A stretch of DNA of 64,000 nucleotides from DTU015 sp012837895 (lineage in GTDB: Bacteria > Bacillota > Sulfobacillia > Fermentithermobacillales > Fermentithermobacillaceae). Shown here piece after piece: positions 33,926 through 44,102 of this stretch. Made by a program: the position numbers and the translations under genes. Every line of letters starts with the position of its first letter. Position 1 is the first letter of the stretch. The notes beneath the pieces were generated by a model that was not told the origin of the DNA, did no database searches, and saw only the letters and a list, made by a program, of their open reading frames with translations. The stretch spans positions 372,001 to 436,000 of the forward strand of contig JBMNKH010000001.1 in NCBI GenBank assembly GCA_050952085.1. Reading direction: 5' to 3'.

Positions 33926-34035
33926 TGCTAAGCCAGATAGCCAGCCCTTTTGCGACTGTTGTTAGCTCCGGCTTCAATGGTTCAGTCTCCTAACGCTAAC
34001 CCCGATAGCAGCCGGCTCCGGTTTCAGGAACCCGC

Positions 34036-36885
34036 TCAGCGGACTTTTTCCCCGAATCTGTTGAGATTCACAATATTGCACGGGATTCCAAGCTTCTCAG
34101 CTACTGCCTGTTCACGCCCGTGACACGAGAACAGCAAGACCTGGTGGCGTCTGGAAAGCTCCGAGACTATTTCAAGCGCCCCTTCAAGCCTCTTATCATC
34201 GTACTGTACGAAAGAATCATCCAGGAAGAAAGGAAATGATTCGCTGTTTACTATCAGCTCGGCAACGGCCACCCTGAGAGCAAAATAACACTGGTCGACA
34301 GTACCGCATGAAAGGTTCGCTACAGGCGTTTGGGATTTGTCGCCTGGGTGAATTACGTTCATCTCAAGATCAGGGGATATCCTGACCTCAAAATACCTCC
34401 CGCGTGTTATTTGCTTGAGGATCTCTCCGGCCCTTTGGTTCAGCAGTGGGGCAAACTCCCGCCGCAAGTTCCTTGACAGGTCTTCAAGGGTCTGAAGCGC
34501 CAGGTCCAAAGCTTCCTTATCCTGTGTAAGTTCCTTTTCAATCTCAGATACCCTGGCAAGATCCTCTTCTATGGAATAGACAGGCCGCCCTTCACGCTGC
34601 CTCAGCACGGCTTCTTTTTCCATAGACGCCTTCCGTTCACGGAGTTCGCTAAGATCAGACTTAATCCTGCTCAAGTATTTCTGGGCTTCCTGATAATCTG
34701 TTTCAGACAGGTGGTCTGCAGAAACTGCACCATCAGCCATGCCTGTTCCTGACCCCGACGCAGCTGCCTCCGCCTGGCCACTATCGCCAACCGCTTCTTC
34801 AAGCTGCCTGAGCTCATCTTCCAGGCCGCCAAGGTCTCTTCCTGAAAGCACGGCATTTAGTTTCTCTCTTAGATGGCCCAGCGCCCTGTCTGTGTTCACA
34901 TATTTTTCGCGAGCGGCTATCTTGTCATAGAGTTCCCGTACAGATGCTACACCGGCAACATCAAGCAACTGCATCTCGCTTTGCTTTAGGAATTCCTGCC
35001 TAGCCCTGAACTTGGAAAGCATAGCTTCAGACTCTTCTACCCGGAAGTCAACATTTGCGATTTCAGCTTTTAGTCCGGCAACTTGTTTTAACTTGGTTTG
35101 GAGCATTTCCACTGCCCCTTCTGTAACCGCCTGGCCCTGGGAAAGACACCCTGCTTTGACCAAGACCGATACAAGTTCCTTTTCAGTCGCTGATAGTTCC
35201 TGGGAGGCCTCATACCAATACCTGTGGGCCAAGTCATATTGCTCCCTGGCATTAATCAGGCGCGTGTGAAACTCTGATAGTTGCTGCACCTTGCGGCGTA
35301 AGTCTTCGACTGATGCTGCACCTTGAAGTTCCAGAAAACCAGTCAGGGCCGCTTGGGCCTGGGCTACCCTTCTTTCCTGTTCTTCAACTGAAGCTACTGC
35401 CTGGTTGTACACTTGTTCTGCCTGGGACCTTACATCCATAGCCTTCTTGCGCATGTAAGACCCGATGCCAAAAACCACTATGGATATTGCAAAGGCCGGT
35501 ATCGCCAAGGGCAATCCCACTATGGTTAGCGCAATAGCTATCCCCAACACTCCCAGGGAAAGCGCATAAAGCCAACCACCGGCTCCGCCCACGCTGGCTC
35601 CGGCCAGGGCGGCTTTTGCCTGCTCCATTTCTACGTCGAGTCTTGCCTTCTCCCGTTCTGAAAGCACTGCTATCTCTTTGAGGTTTTCGGCTTCTGCCAG
35701 CAAATCCTCTAGGCCGGAAAGCTCGCCCATGCTCCCTGCCTGTTCTTCCAGGCGCCTGAGCACCCTCCTGGCTTCGTTAGCGTGCCTTTCGCTTCTGCCG
35801 GCGCTGGCTTTGCATGTAAGGTACTTTGAGTACAACCCCGACACTTGGTCCTGGATGAGCCCTGTGGAAAGCACTGTCGCGTACTGACCCAGCTTATCCG
35901 TGAGGGATTGACGCTTCACGCCCAGGCTATTGAGTTCTGCCTCAACCTCACCTATCCGCGCCTCTACGTCCTCTTTGCTCCTGACTAATGCCTCCAAATC
36001 CTGTTTGACGTTGTCAGGGATATGACGCGCCCATTCTAACTGGCTCAGGGTGCGTTCCAAACTTGTTATTTCTTCAATGAAATGCCTGGCCTGGGATACA
36101 ACCCTTCTAAGCAATACAGCCCTTATCCAGTCCAGCTGCCTGGACGCTTCCTCGGCTTTTTCGACCAATTCCGCCTCTTCCTGCCTCAACCGGCGGAGTT
36201 CCACCATGATCTCTCTGACCTGGGCTTCTCTTTCACGGGCTTCTTCAAGTTCTGCGGATAGCTCAGCTTTTTGCTGAAGAACCACGTCAAGCTTGGCCCG
36301 GGTGCTCCTGGGTGTCTTGATCTTGCCCCTTTCCACATTGAGTACCCCCAGCGCTTTGGTGAAAGGCAGATCGTCCCCTGTGCCTTGAAGTATGTTTTCG
36401 AGTTTGCCCTGGATCTCCAGACCAAGGTCCCCGTCTTGGATGCTCCCAAGCTGGCCAATCCAGATCGTGTTGCGGAATTCCTTGGCAGACAGGCCTAAGT
36501 GCATCTGGGCGAAGTTATACTCCTTACGGGAATCCTGTACAAATTCATGGGTTATTTCTTCGCCTGTCACATCGTCGTAGATCTTGGTTATGTCAGGGTC
36601 AAACCATCTTTCAACACGGTAAAGCCTGCCGCCAGCTTCATATACAAGGATGCCCCTGTACTCCTGGCCAGCCCAGGGTCTGTACCTTTCAAATTCAGGA
36701 GTCCTGTAAGTCCTGGTGCGCCCTTCTTTCTTAAATCCGTATAACATACCTAGAATGAACGAAGCTAAGGTTGATTTCCCGCTTTCATTGTCTCCGGTGA
36801 TTATGTTAAGCCCGTCTTCCAGCAGTACCGGCTCTTTTGCTTGAAACCTGCCGAAAGCCAGAGGCAAGAGGCTCTTTAGTTTCAC
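34036..36885 (-). CDS. YhaN/SbcC-like ATPase with membrane hairpin
   Basis: The 949-residue protein has an N-terminal Walker A (GDNESGKSTLASF), long coiled coils, and a C-terminal NLSCGTVDQCYFALR signature with Walker B FFLDDSFVQYD. In the middle (about residues 435-480) are two hydrophobic helices, as in B. subtilis YhaN and unlike soluble SbcC/Rad50, suggesting membrane attachment. It overlaps the nuclease gene by 4 bp and should form an SMC-like nuclease complex with it. Confidence 0.88.
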   Translation of the reverse strand: MKLKSLLPLAFGRFQAKEPVLLEDGLNIITGDNESGKSTLASFILGMLYGFKKEGRTRTYRTPEFERYRPWAGQEYRGILVYEAGGRLYRVERWFDPDITKIYDDVTGEEITHEFVQDSRKEYNFAQMHLGLSAKEFRNTIWIGQLGSIQDGDLGLEIQGKLENILQGTGDDLPFTKALGVLNVERGKIKTPRSTRAKLDVVLQQKAELSAELEEAREREAQVREIMVELRRLRQEEAELVEKAEEASRQLDWIRAVLLRRVVSQARHFIEEITSLERTLSQLEWARHIPDNVKQDLEALVRSKEDVEARIGEVEAELNSLGVKRQSLTDKLGQYATVLSTGLIQDQVSGLYSKYLTCKASAGRSERHANEARRVLRRLEEQAGSMGELSGLEDLLAEAENLKEIAVLSEREKARLDVEMEQAKAALAGASVGGAGGWLYALSLGVLGIAIALTIVGLPLAIPAFAISIVVFGIGSYMRKKAMDVRSQAEQVYNQAVASVEEQERRVAQAQAALTGFLELQGAASVEDLRRKVQQLSEFHTRLINAREQYDLAHRYWYEASQELSATEKELVSVLVKAGCLSQGQAVTEGAVEMLQTKLKQVAGLKAEIANVDFRVEESEAMLSKFRARQEFLKQSEMQLLDVAGVASVRELYDKIAAREKYVNTDRALGHLREKLNAVLSGRDLGGLEDELRQLEEAVGDSGQAEAAASGSGTGMADGAVSADHLSETDYQEAQKYLSRIKSDLSELRERKASMEKEAVLRQREGRPVYSIEEDLARVSEIEKELTQDKEALDLALQTLEDLSRNLRREFAPLLNQRAGEILKQITRGRYFEVRISPDLEMNVIHPGDKSQTPVANLSCGTVDQCYFALRVAVAELIVNSESFPFFLDDSFVQYDDKRLEGALEIVSELSRRHQVLLFSCHGREQAVAEKLGIPCNIVNLNRFGEKVR

Positions 36886-38039
36886 GAGTCCAGCCTCCTT
36901 CTGGTGATAATCTCACCTTGCCTAAGGGCGTCCAGGCCGTAGTACATAGCCCGGTCTATAATCTCCACCGCTTCAGTGTCGCCTTTCTGTTCAGACTGCC
37001 GCTTGAGCTCCATTAGTTTCTGGACAAACCGGGCTTCAAGGCTTTGGTTTTCGGGATCTACCAGCGGCCCCAAGTCGTAGTCTAAGACAAACTCAGGCTC
37101 CAGGCGGAGGCTGAAGAATTCACCTGCAAACTCGTGGCGCAATCCTATCAAGTCAAGCCCGGTTTCAGGGTTGAGCCTGCCTGTAAGCGAGATTTTCCAT
37201 ATGTCCCTTTGCCTGATTTCACGGTTGTCTACTGAAAGTATGGCATTCCGCACCTGTTCACCGGTGTCAAGCCCGGTGAGATCAAGCTCAACCGCTCTCA
37301 CAGTGCGCATAGCCATGGGCACAAACTCAGCTGAAAGGTCGCCAGGCCCTGTGCAAGTAACCAGGTACACTCCCCTTTGTCCTTCATCCCCAAAATCCAG
37401 GGGTTCCGGGCAGCCTGCGTAAACCACGGTTGATCCACCTATGTTCCTGGCCATAGGAACATGTATGTGACCCAGGGCAAAATAATCTGCTCCTGAGCTT
37501 GATATGTGATCCTGATGCACCGGAAGGTACACTGATTCCTCAGCCAGGTCCCCGTGGAGAAGTACAATGTTGAGGCGGTCCCGGCGTTCCACCTTGAAAC
37601 CTTGTATCAGGGGGGTCCGCTGGACAAAAGTGGTCCAGCCCAAGCCGTACACATCCAGTTCTATCCCATTGACCTCAAACGACACCCTGCTGAGCCCGGC
37701 AGAGTCAAATACGGTGACATTCTCAGGCCAATCTACGCTGTAGTACAAGGAATCGGGCAACAGGGGATCATGGTTGCCAGGCGCCATGAAAACCCTGGTT
37801 TCAGGGATAGTGGAAAACAACGAAGCTGCATCTTTTACCCACGATGGGCGGGCGTAAAGATGCTCAAACAGATCTCCTGCTATAAGCAGGATCTGCGCGT
37901 TTTCTTCCCTGGCGAAATCTACTATCCGCCATAACGTAGTCTCTATTTCCCGCCGCCTGATGTAGCGGCGTTCTTCCTCCAGTTCAAACGAAAGGGGTTT
38001 GCCTGCATGGATATCAGCTGTATGTACGATCTTGAGCAT
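36882..38039 (-). CDS. YhaO/SbcD-like metallophosphoesterase nuclease
   Basis: The calcineurin-type motifs are complete: HTADIHAGKPL, AGDLFEHL, MAPGNHDPLL, LLHGDL and LGHIHVP. They build a two-metal (usually Mn) DNA nuclease site as in Mre11/SbcD. The 385-residue length fits YhaO. The pair probably trims broken or hairpin DNA; its exact role is not established. Confidence 0.9.
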   Translation of the reverse strand: MLKIVHTADIHAGKPLSFELEEERRYIRRREIETTLWRIVDFAREENAQILLIAGDLFEHLYARPSWVKDAASLFSTIPETRVFMAPGNHDPLLPDSLYYSVDWPENVTVFDSAGLSRVSFEVNGIELDVYGLGWTTFVQRTPLIQGFKVERRDRLNIVLLHGDLAEESVYLPVHQDHISSSGADYFALGHIHVPMARNIGGSTVVYAGCPEPLDFGDEGQRGVYLVTCTGPGDLSAEFVPMAMRTVRAVELDLTGLDTGEQVRNAILSVDNREIRQRDIWKISLTGRLNPETGLDLIGLRHEFAGEFFSLRLEPEFVLDYDLGPLVDPENQSLEARFVQKLMELKRQSEQKGDTEAVEIIDRAMYYGLDALRQGEIITRRRLDS

Positions 38040-38120
38040 GGCCTTCCTCCGGCATGACAGAATGTATGAAAACAGATGGGTTACGCTTCGCTCGCAGCAA
38101 TGTTTTCTCTGCTAATCTTA

Positions 38121-39257
38121 TCACAGGTTGACCGGGCATTCACAGGTAGGTTTGCCTGATAACCGCCTCTTGGGGCTCACTGACAAATCATCCCATTTGC
38201 CACAACGAGACCCCCACCTTGCTGAGAGTTCGCCATCGATGTAGATTTCCTGCATCTCACATGCGTTTCCGCAATCATCGCACACAAACCCGATAGTATG
38301 AGCTTTCAAGGACGCAATCTTCTCCACTTGCCGGAACCGGGTAAGTTCTCCTGTCTCAAGGAACTTCTCCCGGGCAAATAAGGCTGCGCCTAGAGCCCCC
38401 ATCACTTTGAAATGGGGCGGTACTGTGATGTCCATCCCGGTTTTCTGCTTAAGCGCCCACAGCATCCCCGCATTTGCAGCAACGCCGCCCTGGAACAGCA
38501 CTCTTGGCTTGATAGGCTGGCCTCTTGCAACGTTTGTCATGTAGTTGGTGGCAAGCGCAAGGCATAGGCCTGCAATCAGGTCTTCCCGCCTGTATCCAAG
38601 CTGCTGCTTGTGGATAAGGTCTGATTCGGCAAACACCCCGCACCTTCCGGCGATCCTAGACGGTGACCGGGATCTGAGCGCCAGCCGGCCGAACTCTTCT
38701 ATGGTCACTCCCAGCCTTGAGGCCTGGTGATCCAGGAACGAACCGGTACCTGCTGCACAAACTGTGTTCATATTGAATCCTACCGGGAAGCCGTCTTTGA
38801 AAAAGATGATCTTCGAGTCCTGGCCACCTATATCTATTACTGTACCTACGTCAGGAAACATGAAAGACGCGGCTTTGGCATGGCTTGATATCTCGTTCTT
38901 CACAGTGTCGGCACCGGTAATCACAGCAGCAAGTTGCCTGCCGGAACCTGTTGTGCCCACCATTCTCACCGAGTCGACCAGCCCTTCCCTGAGGAGCATC
39001 CTGAATCCCTCTTGAAGCGCAGCGATAGGGCCTCCCCGGTTGCGCAAGTACTTCTCGGCTACCACATTGCCGCCGGCATCGATAAGGACGATCTTTGTGG
39101 TCACACTGCCTACGTCCACGCCCAGGAACATGTCGTCCTGGGCAGCTATCACACTATCTCTGCCCCGGAACACTGCCCTTTTGCTGCTTCTCATCAGATT
39201 TGTGCTTGCCAGGTCTTGGCCTGCCAGGTTCTTAGCGGTAACTTGCATTTTCTTCAT
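38121..39257 (-). CDS. 2-hydroxyacyl-CoA dehydratase activase (BadF/BadG/HgdC ATPase family)
   Basis: FLGVDVGSVTTKIVLID is the ASKHA ATPase start, VCAAGTGSFLDHQASRLG and GRCGVFAESD hold the cysteines that bind a [4Fe-4S] cluster between two subunits, and a C-terminal CxxC/C segment is added. Activases inject an electron into 2-hydroxyacyl-CoA dehydratases at ATP cost and are oxygen-sensitive. ATG at 39257 overlaps the upstream stop as ATGA; the first ~45 residues are an extension. No dehydratase proper lies beside it. Confidence 0.88.
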   Translation of the reverse strand: MKKMQVTAKNLAGQDLASTNLMRSSKRAVFRGRDSVIAAQDDMFLGVDVGSVTTKIVLIDAGGNVVAEKYLRNRGGPIAALQEGFRMLLREGLVDSVRMVGTTGSGRQLAAVITGADTVKNEISSHAKAASFMFPDVGTVIDIGGQDSKIIFFKDGFPVGFNMNTVCAAGTGSFLDHQASRLGVTIEEFGRLALRSRSPSRIAGRCGVFAESDLIHKQQLGYRREDLIAGLCLALATNYMTNVARGQPIKPRVLFQGGVAANAGMLWALKQKTGMDITVPPHFKVMGALGAALFAREKFLETGELTRFRQVEKIASLKAHTIGFVCDDCGNACEMQEIYIDGELSARWGSRCGKWDDLSVSPKRRLSGKPTCECPVNL

Positions 39258-41539
39258 GTGCCTGCCCATCGCTCCTTGCCGGTCAGGTAGTTGCCGGACT
39301 TCCTCTTCCGGCCTTCCAAGAGATCGCAGAAAGCTTCGAGCCGGGTTCTTAACCCTGCAACGCCTGTTTGCTCGGAAATCATAAGCGACAGCACAGGGAT
39401 GTCCAGGTCATTGGACACTTTGACAAGAATGCTCTGGGCAATTATCTCAGGCATACATGTAAAGGGGAACAGGTGAAGCACGCCGTCCATACCCCGTATT
39501 CTTGCCAGTACTGCCTCTCCCACTGATTCCTGTCCGTGCCCGCCAATGTCCACAGGGAGATACCCGGTTGCAGCCCGCACTGTGTTGTGGTATTCCATAA
39601 TTGCCCCGGGCGTCTTGAAAACGCGGCAATTAAGCCAGCTGGTAACATCAAGGGTCCTGTACACCCTGACCCGGTGTTCAAAGGATCCCAGCATCTTTTC
39701 TATGTCTTTGTTTACAAACGGTTCGTTTATCACGTAGATTTCCCCGGCCAGCACTACTTTGAGGGGCTCTTCATCAGTAAGGGGAATGGTTTCCATGTCC
39801 CGCTTGTACCTGCGGAAAGCCTGCCTTGACCCTGCCAGGTCCGCAGCCCTGTCCAAATCTTTCAAGAACTCGCTGTACCTCTTGTCGCCGGCGCCCCTTG
39901 TCTTCTCCCTGGCCCTCACTTCCCTCAAAATCTCTTGGGACTTGTCTACGAGGGCTTGTTTCTGGAGAGTCAGTGTTATGGCCCGTACGATAGTTGCCAA
40001 CTTTGGAACACCTACAATCTGCTTCCATGTTTCAAGAAATTGGCGGCCGCGGGTCCTTAACGGGAACGGGGAATCAAAGGCAATTACCCTTACCTGATAA
40101 GCTGCCCGCTGCAAGATCTTCTCCATAACCTGGGCATACCACCCCAGCCTGCACTTGCCTTTTCCCTGAACCATGATAATCAGGGATACTCCTTGCCTGA
40201 TTAGCTCGAGCATCTGCCCTAACAACACCACCATTGGGTAACAGATAAACTCAGGCGCCAGCTCTTTTCCTGCATTCACAATGTCTTCAGACAGGCTCCG
40301 GGGAATCCTCGCATCTACCCCGAACTCCCTCATAAGTGCAGACAAGGATATGTCGAGCCTGCCCATGGTAACGATCCCCACAGGGGATGAGGCGGTCCCA
40401 GGCAGGTTTGAAACAAAGACAGCCGTACGGCTGCTCCCCGGCGCATGGTTACCATTCCCTTGCTGACCCGGAATCTTATATATCCGGGCTGCCTCCCTTG
40501 ACTTACATGAATCAAAAAACGCCTCCAGCCTGGTGAGCAAGCCTGCTTCACCTGTGTGTTCATCGACACACAGGTACAACACCGGTATCCCGTGCTTTTC
40601 CGCTTCGGACATAACATAGTTTTCGATTACCGAGAGGGGGCCGCAGGCAAACGCCGTCACCAGGATGAGTCTGCCTATCTTCCGGTTCCGTATGAGGTAC
40701 AAGCAAGAACCGAGGATATGGCCCTCGTTGGTCCACATTTTCTCCCCTTCAAAGATGCTTTTCAAATGCTCCCGGGATTTTTCCCTGGAAACCATCTCAG
40801 GTAGTACCACCTGGCTACAAGCGGACACATACTTGACAATCGTGCGCCCAAACAGGTCGTTAATCAGGTATGCGTGGCCCATAACCGCCGTGGGGCCACC
40901 TGCATTAGCCGGTAGACTGGACGCCGTGTGAAAAGGAAATCGCGGGTAAGTTCTACAATCCGGATCTCCACGCTGGTCCTTTGCTTCCCCACTGCCCAGC
41001 CTCCCATCGTCCGGATTCCCACCCTCCAACAGCTGTCCCAGGGGAATCCCAAGCCGGTGCATATCTTGTTCTGCCTGCTTCCATGCTGCAACCGCCTCTT
41101 GCAAGGCTTTGCGGATTCGCTTGTCACCGCCAATGCCCATTTTCCTGCCGGCATCGATCCAGCTAGCTTCCCAGGTGCCCGGGTTATCCTTGATGTCGAT
41201 TACAGGGCTGATGATCCTCGAGTCGTCCAGTTCAAGTCCTGCCTTGAGCATCGAAGGCAAACCCATCATCTTGGGACAACAGTAGTTGTCCGGTTCAAGC
41301 GAAACCACAGACGGGACAAACAGGGCGTCCACATTCTTGGATAACAAAGTTGCCGAGTGGGAAAAGGCTATCTTCACAGAGATGCATGGTTCATCAGTGG
41401 GACACAGCCTCAAGTTGTCCAAATCGCTTACTGTGGACCCAGGAGTCTCGATGAAGCTAACCCCGAGTCTGGTCAAGAAAGTCCTGTACAAAGGAAAAAG
41501 ATAGTAGAAACCAAGAACTCTTGGAACGCCTATCTGCAT
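39254..41539 (-). CDS. Fused activase-related protein (DUF2229) and dehydratase-component-like protein
   Basis: Residues 1-~385 begin MQIGVPRVLGFYY, the DUF2229 start, and the second half begins near residue 386 with IVTMGRLDISLSALMREFG, resembling 2-hydroxyacyl-CoA dehydratase component-like proteins. Each half ends in a similar motif (DEHTGEAGLLTRLEAF near 325, SEQTGVAGLRTRLEAF near 721). In other Clostridia these are separate genes before the activase; here they form one 761-residue chain with no in-frame stop. The ATG at 41539 matches family N-termini; the upstream TTG at 41644 adds 35 unlikely residues. Confidence 0.82.
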   Translation of the reverse strand: MQIGVPRVLGFYYLFPLYRTFLTRLGVSFIETPGSTVSDLDNLRLCPTDEPCISVKIAFSHSATLLSKNVDALFVPSVVSLEPDNYCCPKMMGLPSMLKAGLELDDSRIISPVIDIKDNPGTWEASWIDAGRKMGIGGDKRIRKALQEAVAAWKQAEQDMHRLGIPLGQLLEGGNPDDGRLGSGEAKDQRGDPDCRTYPRFPFHTASSLPANAGGPTAVMGHAYLINDLFGRTIVKYVSACSQVVLPEMVSREKSREHLKSIFEGEKMWTNEGHILGSCLYLIRNRKIGRLILVTAFACGPLSVIENYVMSEAEKHGIPVLYLCVDEHTGEAGLLTRLEAFFDSCKSREAARIYKIPGQQGNGNHAPGSSRTAVFVSNLPGTASSPVGIVTMGRLDISLSALMREFGVDARIPRSLSEDIVNAGKELAPEFICYPMVVLLGQMLELIRQGVSLIIMVQGKGKCRLGWYAQVMEKILQRAAYQVRVIAFDSPFPLRTRGRQFLETWKQIVGVPKLATIVRAITLTLQKQALVDKSQEILREVRAREKTRGAGDKRYSEFLKDLDRAADLAGSRQAFRRYKRDMETIPLTDEEPLKVVLAGEIYVINEPFVNKDIEKMLGSFEHRVRVYRTLDVTSWLNCRVFKTPGAIMEYHNTVRAATGYLPVDIGGHGQESVGEAVLARIRGMDGVLHLFPFTCMPEIIAQSILVKVSNDLDIPVLSLMISEQTGVAGLRTRLEAFCDLLEGRKRKSGNYLTGKERWAGT

Positions 41540-41796
41540 AAATCTCTTCTGCCACCTTTGGCATTGGTTCTGGTTGGGTAGCTTTGGCAGCATATCCCAA
41601 AATCTCTTAACGTAATATAACCAGTCAGGCGGCAAAATAATCAAAAGGCCCTGATGGGCCTGGAAACTGGGCTAAGGCTAGGTCGTAGCCGGCCGGGCCA
41701 TACTCAGGCCATATACTGAGCCAAGACTAAGGAGGCGTACCATCGTGGCTCTATGAAATCCGGGCGGCTAATCGCGAAAAGCCGCCACCTGGAAGA

Positions 41797-42744
41797 CTAC
41801 CGTGCTTTCTTGATATGGACAGTGCCTGCACCACATGAAATGTTCACTTCGATCTTAGTCGTGGCCTCGGAAAAACCTTCTGAAACCCACGAATTGCCTT
41901 GCTTGATAAGCCCTAGGTCGTCGGTCTTGACACGGGCTATGAAAGGAGGAGCCGCGACAGTAACCTTCAGACCTGCCGACTCAGGCACGTAAAGCTCAAC
42001 ATTGGCGACCCCTGAGGCGATATTAACAGCCGAGTGTTGGCCGCTTAACCCGAAGTCTATCTCCACATCAGCTACCCCTGCCGCTACATCCAGGGACTCA
42101 ACATAAGCAGAAACCAGATCAAGCCTGAGATCGGCAGCCCCTGCAGCTAGCTTAATGTCCGCTGGAAGCGACGGGTGAAACCGCAAGTCCCATTTCTGCT
42201 TACCTGCGTCTCTTCCGTTTTTCACAGGAGATTCTATAGTGGTCTGAACGGTAGAACCACCTTGTGTCACTGTAGTCTCGACCGACGGTTCATGGCGGTC
42301 CCATTCCAGGTCTGCCACGATAGCGTACTCAGACTCTAAGTCACTCAAGTCCCTGTCTCCTCTAGTCTGCACATCCATGGACGGGGCAGCCAGCCTCAAT
42401 TCCAGCCTGGATACCCCTTGATCAAGGGGGACCTCAACTTGTTTAGAATGCTGCAGGGACAGATTAGAGCCATTTTGTCTCCTGAGGAACATCATTGTTG
42501 GCCAGTTTGGCGAACCAGGGAACGGATACATGGCCGACAGCACTAACGCCAGGATAAGGGCCAACGCAACTCCGGGTACGCGCCATTTTGAAAAGGCTAT
42601 TTGTACTCCCAAGCCTATGATTAACAGGGGCCAATACTGGATCAGCGTGTCCCATACAGACCAAGGCAGATAGCCTGTTGTATTCATGAGAAGCAGGATG
42701 CCTATGATGATGACCAGAATCCCGTTTATCACCCGGTTTATCAT
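41797..42744 (-). CDS. LiaF-like membrane protein with toastrack-type C-terminal domain
   Basis: Three or four N-terminal membrane helices (INGILVIIIGILLLMN; WPLLIIGLGVQIAF) are followed by an extracytoplasmic beta-rich domain with repeated strand patterns (AAGAADLRLDLVSA, AAGVADVEIDFGL, ASGVANVELYVP), as in LiaF/DUF4097 proteins. LiaF holds the envelope-stress response in check. It closes a four-gene operon led by an ECF sigma factor, 3 bp after the PspC gene. Confidence 0.8.
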   Translation of the reverse strand: MINRVINGILVIIIGILLLMNTTGYLPWSVWDTLIQYWPLLIIGLGVQIAFSKWRVPGVALALILALVLSAMYPFPGSPNWPTMMFLRRQNGSNLSLQHSKQVEVPLDQGVSRLELRLAAPSMDVQTRGDRDLSDLESEYAIVADLEWDRHEPSVETTVTQGGSTVQTTIESPVKNGRDAGKQKWDLRFHPSLPADIKLAAGAADLRLDLVSAYVESLDVAAGVADVEIDFGLSGQHSAVNIASGVANVELYVPESAGLKVTVAAPPFIARVKTDDLGLIKQGNSWVSEGFSEATTKIEVNISCGAGTVHIKKAR

Positions 42745-42747
42745 GAC

Positions 42748-43434
42748 TCAGGAATCCCTCCTGATCACGCTTAGCACGATGACCACACCTATCCCTATGA
42801 TTGCAACCGGCCACCACGTTCTGATGAACTGCATAGGCAACCTGAACCAGAATGACGGCATATGTCTCTTGAGAAGATAAAGCGCCCCTATCACAATAAG
42901 CAAATAGCCAAAGAACTGCTTGTTCCTGTCAACCCCTATTGGTTTGGCTGCCGGCCTGCTTTCCTGGACCGTTGGTTTTTGCTCCGCCGGTTGTGCTGCA
43001 GGCGTTGCATCTTCTGAACGTGGGGGTTCTGCAGGGGCTTGAGCTCCACCTTCCTGCCCCTCTGCCTCTACCGCAGCGTCTGAGTTCTCCGGCCGTGTCG
43101 TCTGCTCAATTCCCGCGGAAGCCAGTATCTCCGCAGCAGTCGGGGGAAGCGCCCCGCCTGCCGTGCCGGGGCCGGCTTCAGCTACAGGCCTGTCTTGGCG
43201 TTTTTCGGGTGCAGTGGAAATCTCCCCGGCCTTACCCGGCTGCGTATCTGTCTTGGGAGCTTCAGGGATAATGATCCACGCAAGCAAATAGGCCAGTATG
43301 ATATTTGGCGTCATCACCGTGAGCAAAGCTATGGCCAAACGGACCAGCGTAACGTCGACGTCGAAGTACTCGCTGAGTCCTCCTGCTACCCCGCCAATAA
43401 CCCTAAGTCTTCTTGACCTTTGCAGTTTCTTCAT
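42748..43434 (-). CDS. PspC-domain membrane protein
   Basis: The N-terminus RSRRLRVIGGVAGGLSEYFDVD and the following helices (VRLAIALLTVMTPN; AYLLAWIIIPE) are a PspC domain. A long Pro/Ala/Glu-rich linker joins it to a C-terminal pair of helices (FFGYLLIVIGALYLL; WWPVAIIGIGVVIVL) of the LiaI/LiaF type. The ATG overlaps the stop of the anti-sigma gene (ATGA). It probably senses membrane damage with its neighbours. Confidence 0.85.
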   Translation of the reverse strand: MKKLQRSRRLRVIGGVAGGLSEYFDVDVTLVRLAIALLTVMTPNIILAYLLAWIIIPEAPKTDTQPGKAGEISTAPEKRQDRPVAEAGPGTAGGALPPTAAEILASAGIEQTTRPENSDAAVEAEGQEGGAQAPAEPPRSEDATPAAQPAEQKPTVQESRPAAKPIGVDRNKQFFGYLLIVIGALYLLKRHMPSFWFRLPMQFIRTWWPVAIIGIGVVIVLSVIRRDS

Positions 43435-44057
43435 GGTCTTCTTCCCTCGCTTCTAGAAACCATCAAGTAAGCTATCCATACCACCAGAACTAGCCCTGTA
43501 AGGATTAATACGTTTGGCAGCCAGCCTGGTAATACATTGCCTATGATCCCAAGCGCAAACAGGCCATCAACCCTTAGTGCAACCAGAACCTGCTTCAAGT
43601 TGGCCCATAGAGCTCCCGATGCAAGATGATCGTAAACAAACCTGAGATCAGCCCAGCCAAGGATGTAAGTCCGGGAGCCAAAAAGCCCGGGCAGAAACCT
43701 GGCCCCCTGGTAAAACAAGAAGTTCAGCAGGATCAACGCAGCGGTAGCAGCCCACCGTATTCTGACAGGCATGACTTCTTCGCCAAACAAGGGCCACAAG
43801 AGCCGGCCCCTCCCTGGATTCATGGCGGCTTCAGCGCTCTGAACTGACTCAATGATCCGGCTGCACAATTCCGGCGGAGGCTCCTCAAGGGGGATATTGC
43901 TTAGAAGCTGGTGGAAGCGTTTGATATCCTCAAGCTGCTGCCGGCATTGGGCGCATCTGCTCAAATGATATCTTATCAGCCCGGCCTTTACCGGTGACAA
44001 GTCCCCATAGAAGTACCCTTCAAGTTCAATTTGGCCAGGACAACTGGCAGGTTCCAC
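43431..44057 (-). CDS. Zinc-finger (zf-HC2) anti-sigma factor
   Basis: The 208-residue protein has the HxxxCxxC zinc motif (HLSRCAQCRQQLED) of ZAS-type anti-sigma factors, then two membrane-spanning regions. GTG at 44057 is eight bases after GGAGG; the GTG at 44066 abuts that site. It follows the ECF sigma gene by 45 bp and should hold that sigma factor at the membrane. Confidence 0.85.
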   Translation of the reverse strand: MEPASCPGQIELEGYFYGDLSPVKAGLIRYHLSRCAQCRQQLEDIKRFHQLLSNIPLEEPPPELCSRIIESVQSAEAAMNPGRGRLLWPLFGEEVMPVRIRWAATAALILLNFLFYQGARFLPGLFGSRTYILGWADLRFVYDHLASGALWANLKQVLVALRVDGLFALGIIGNVLPGWLPNVLILTGLVLVVWIAYLMVSRSEGRRP

Positions 44058-44102
44058 CCAATCCACCTCCGTACCCTTCTTGTCAAGAAAGCAGCCTCAG
44101 GA

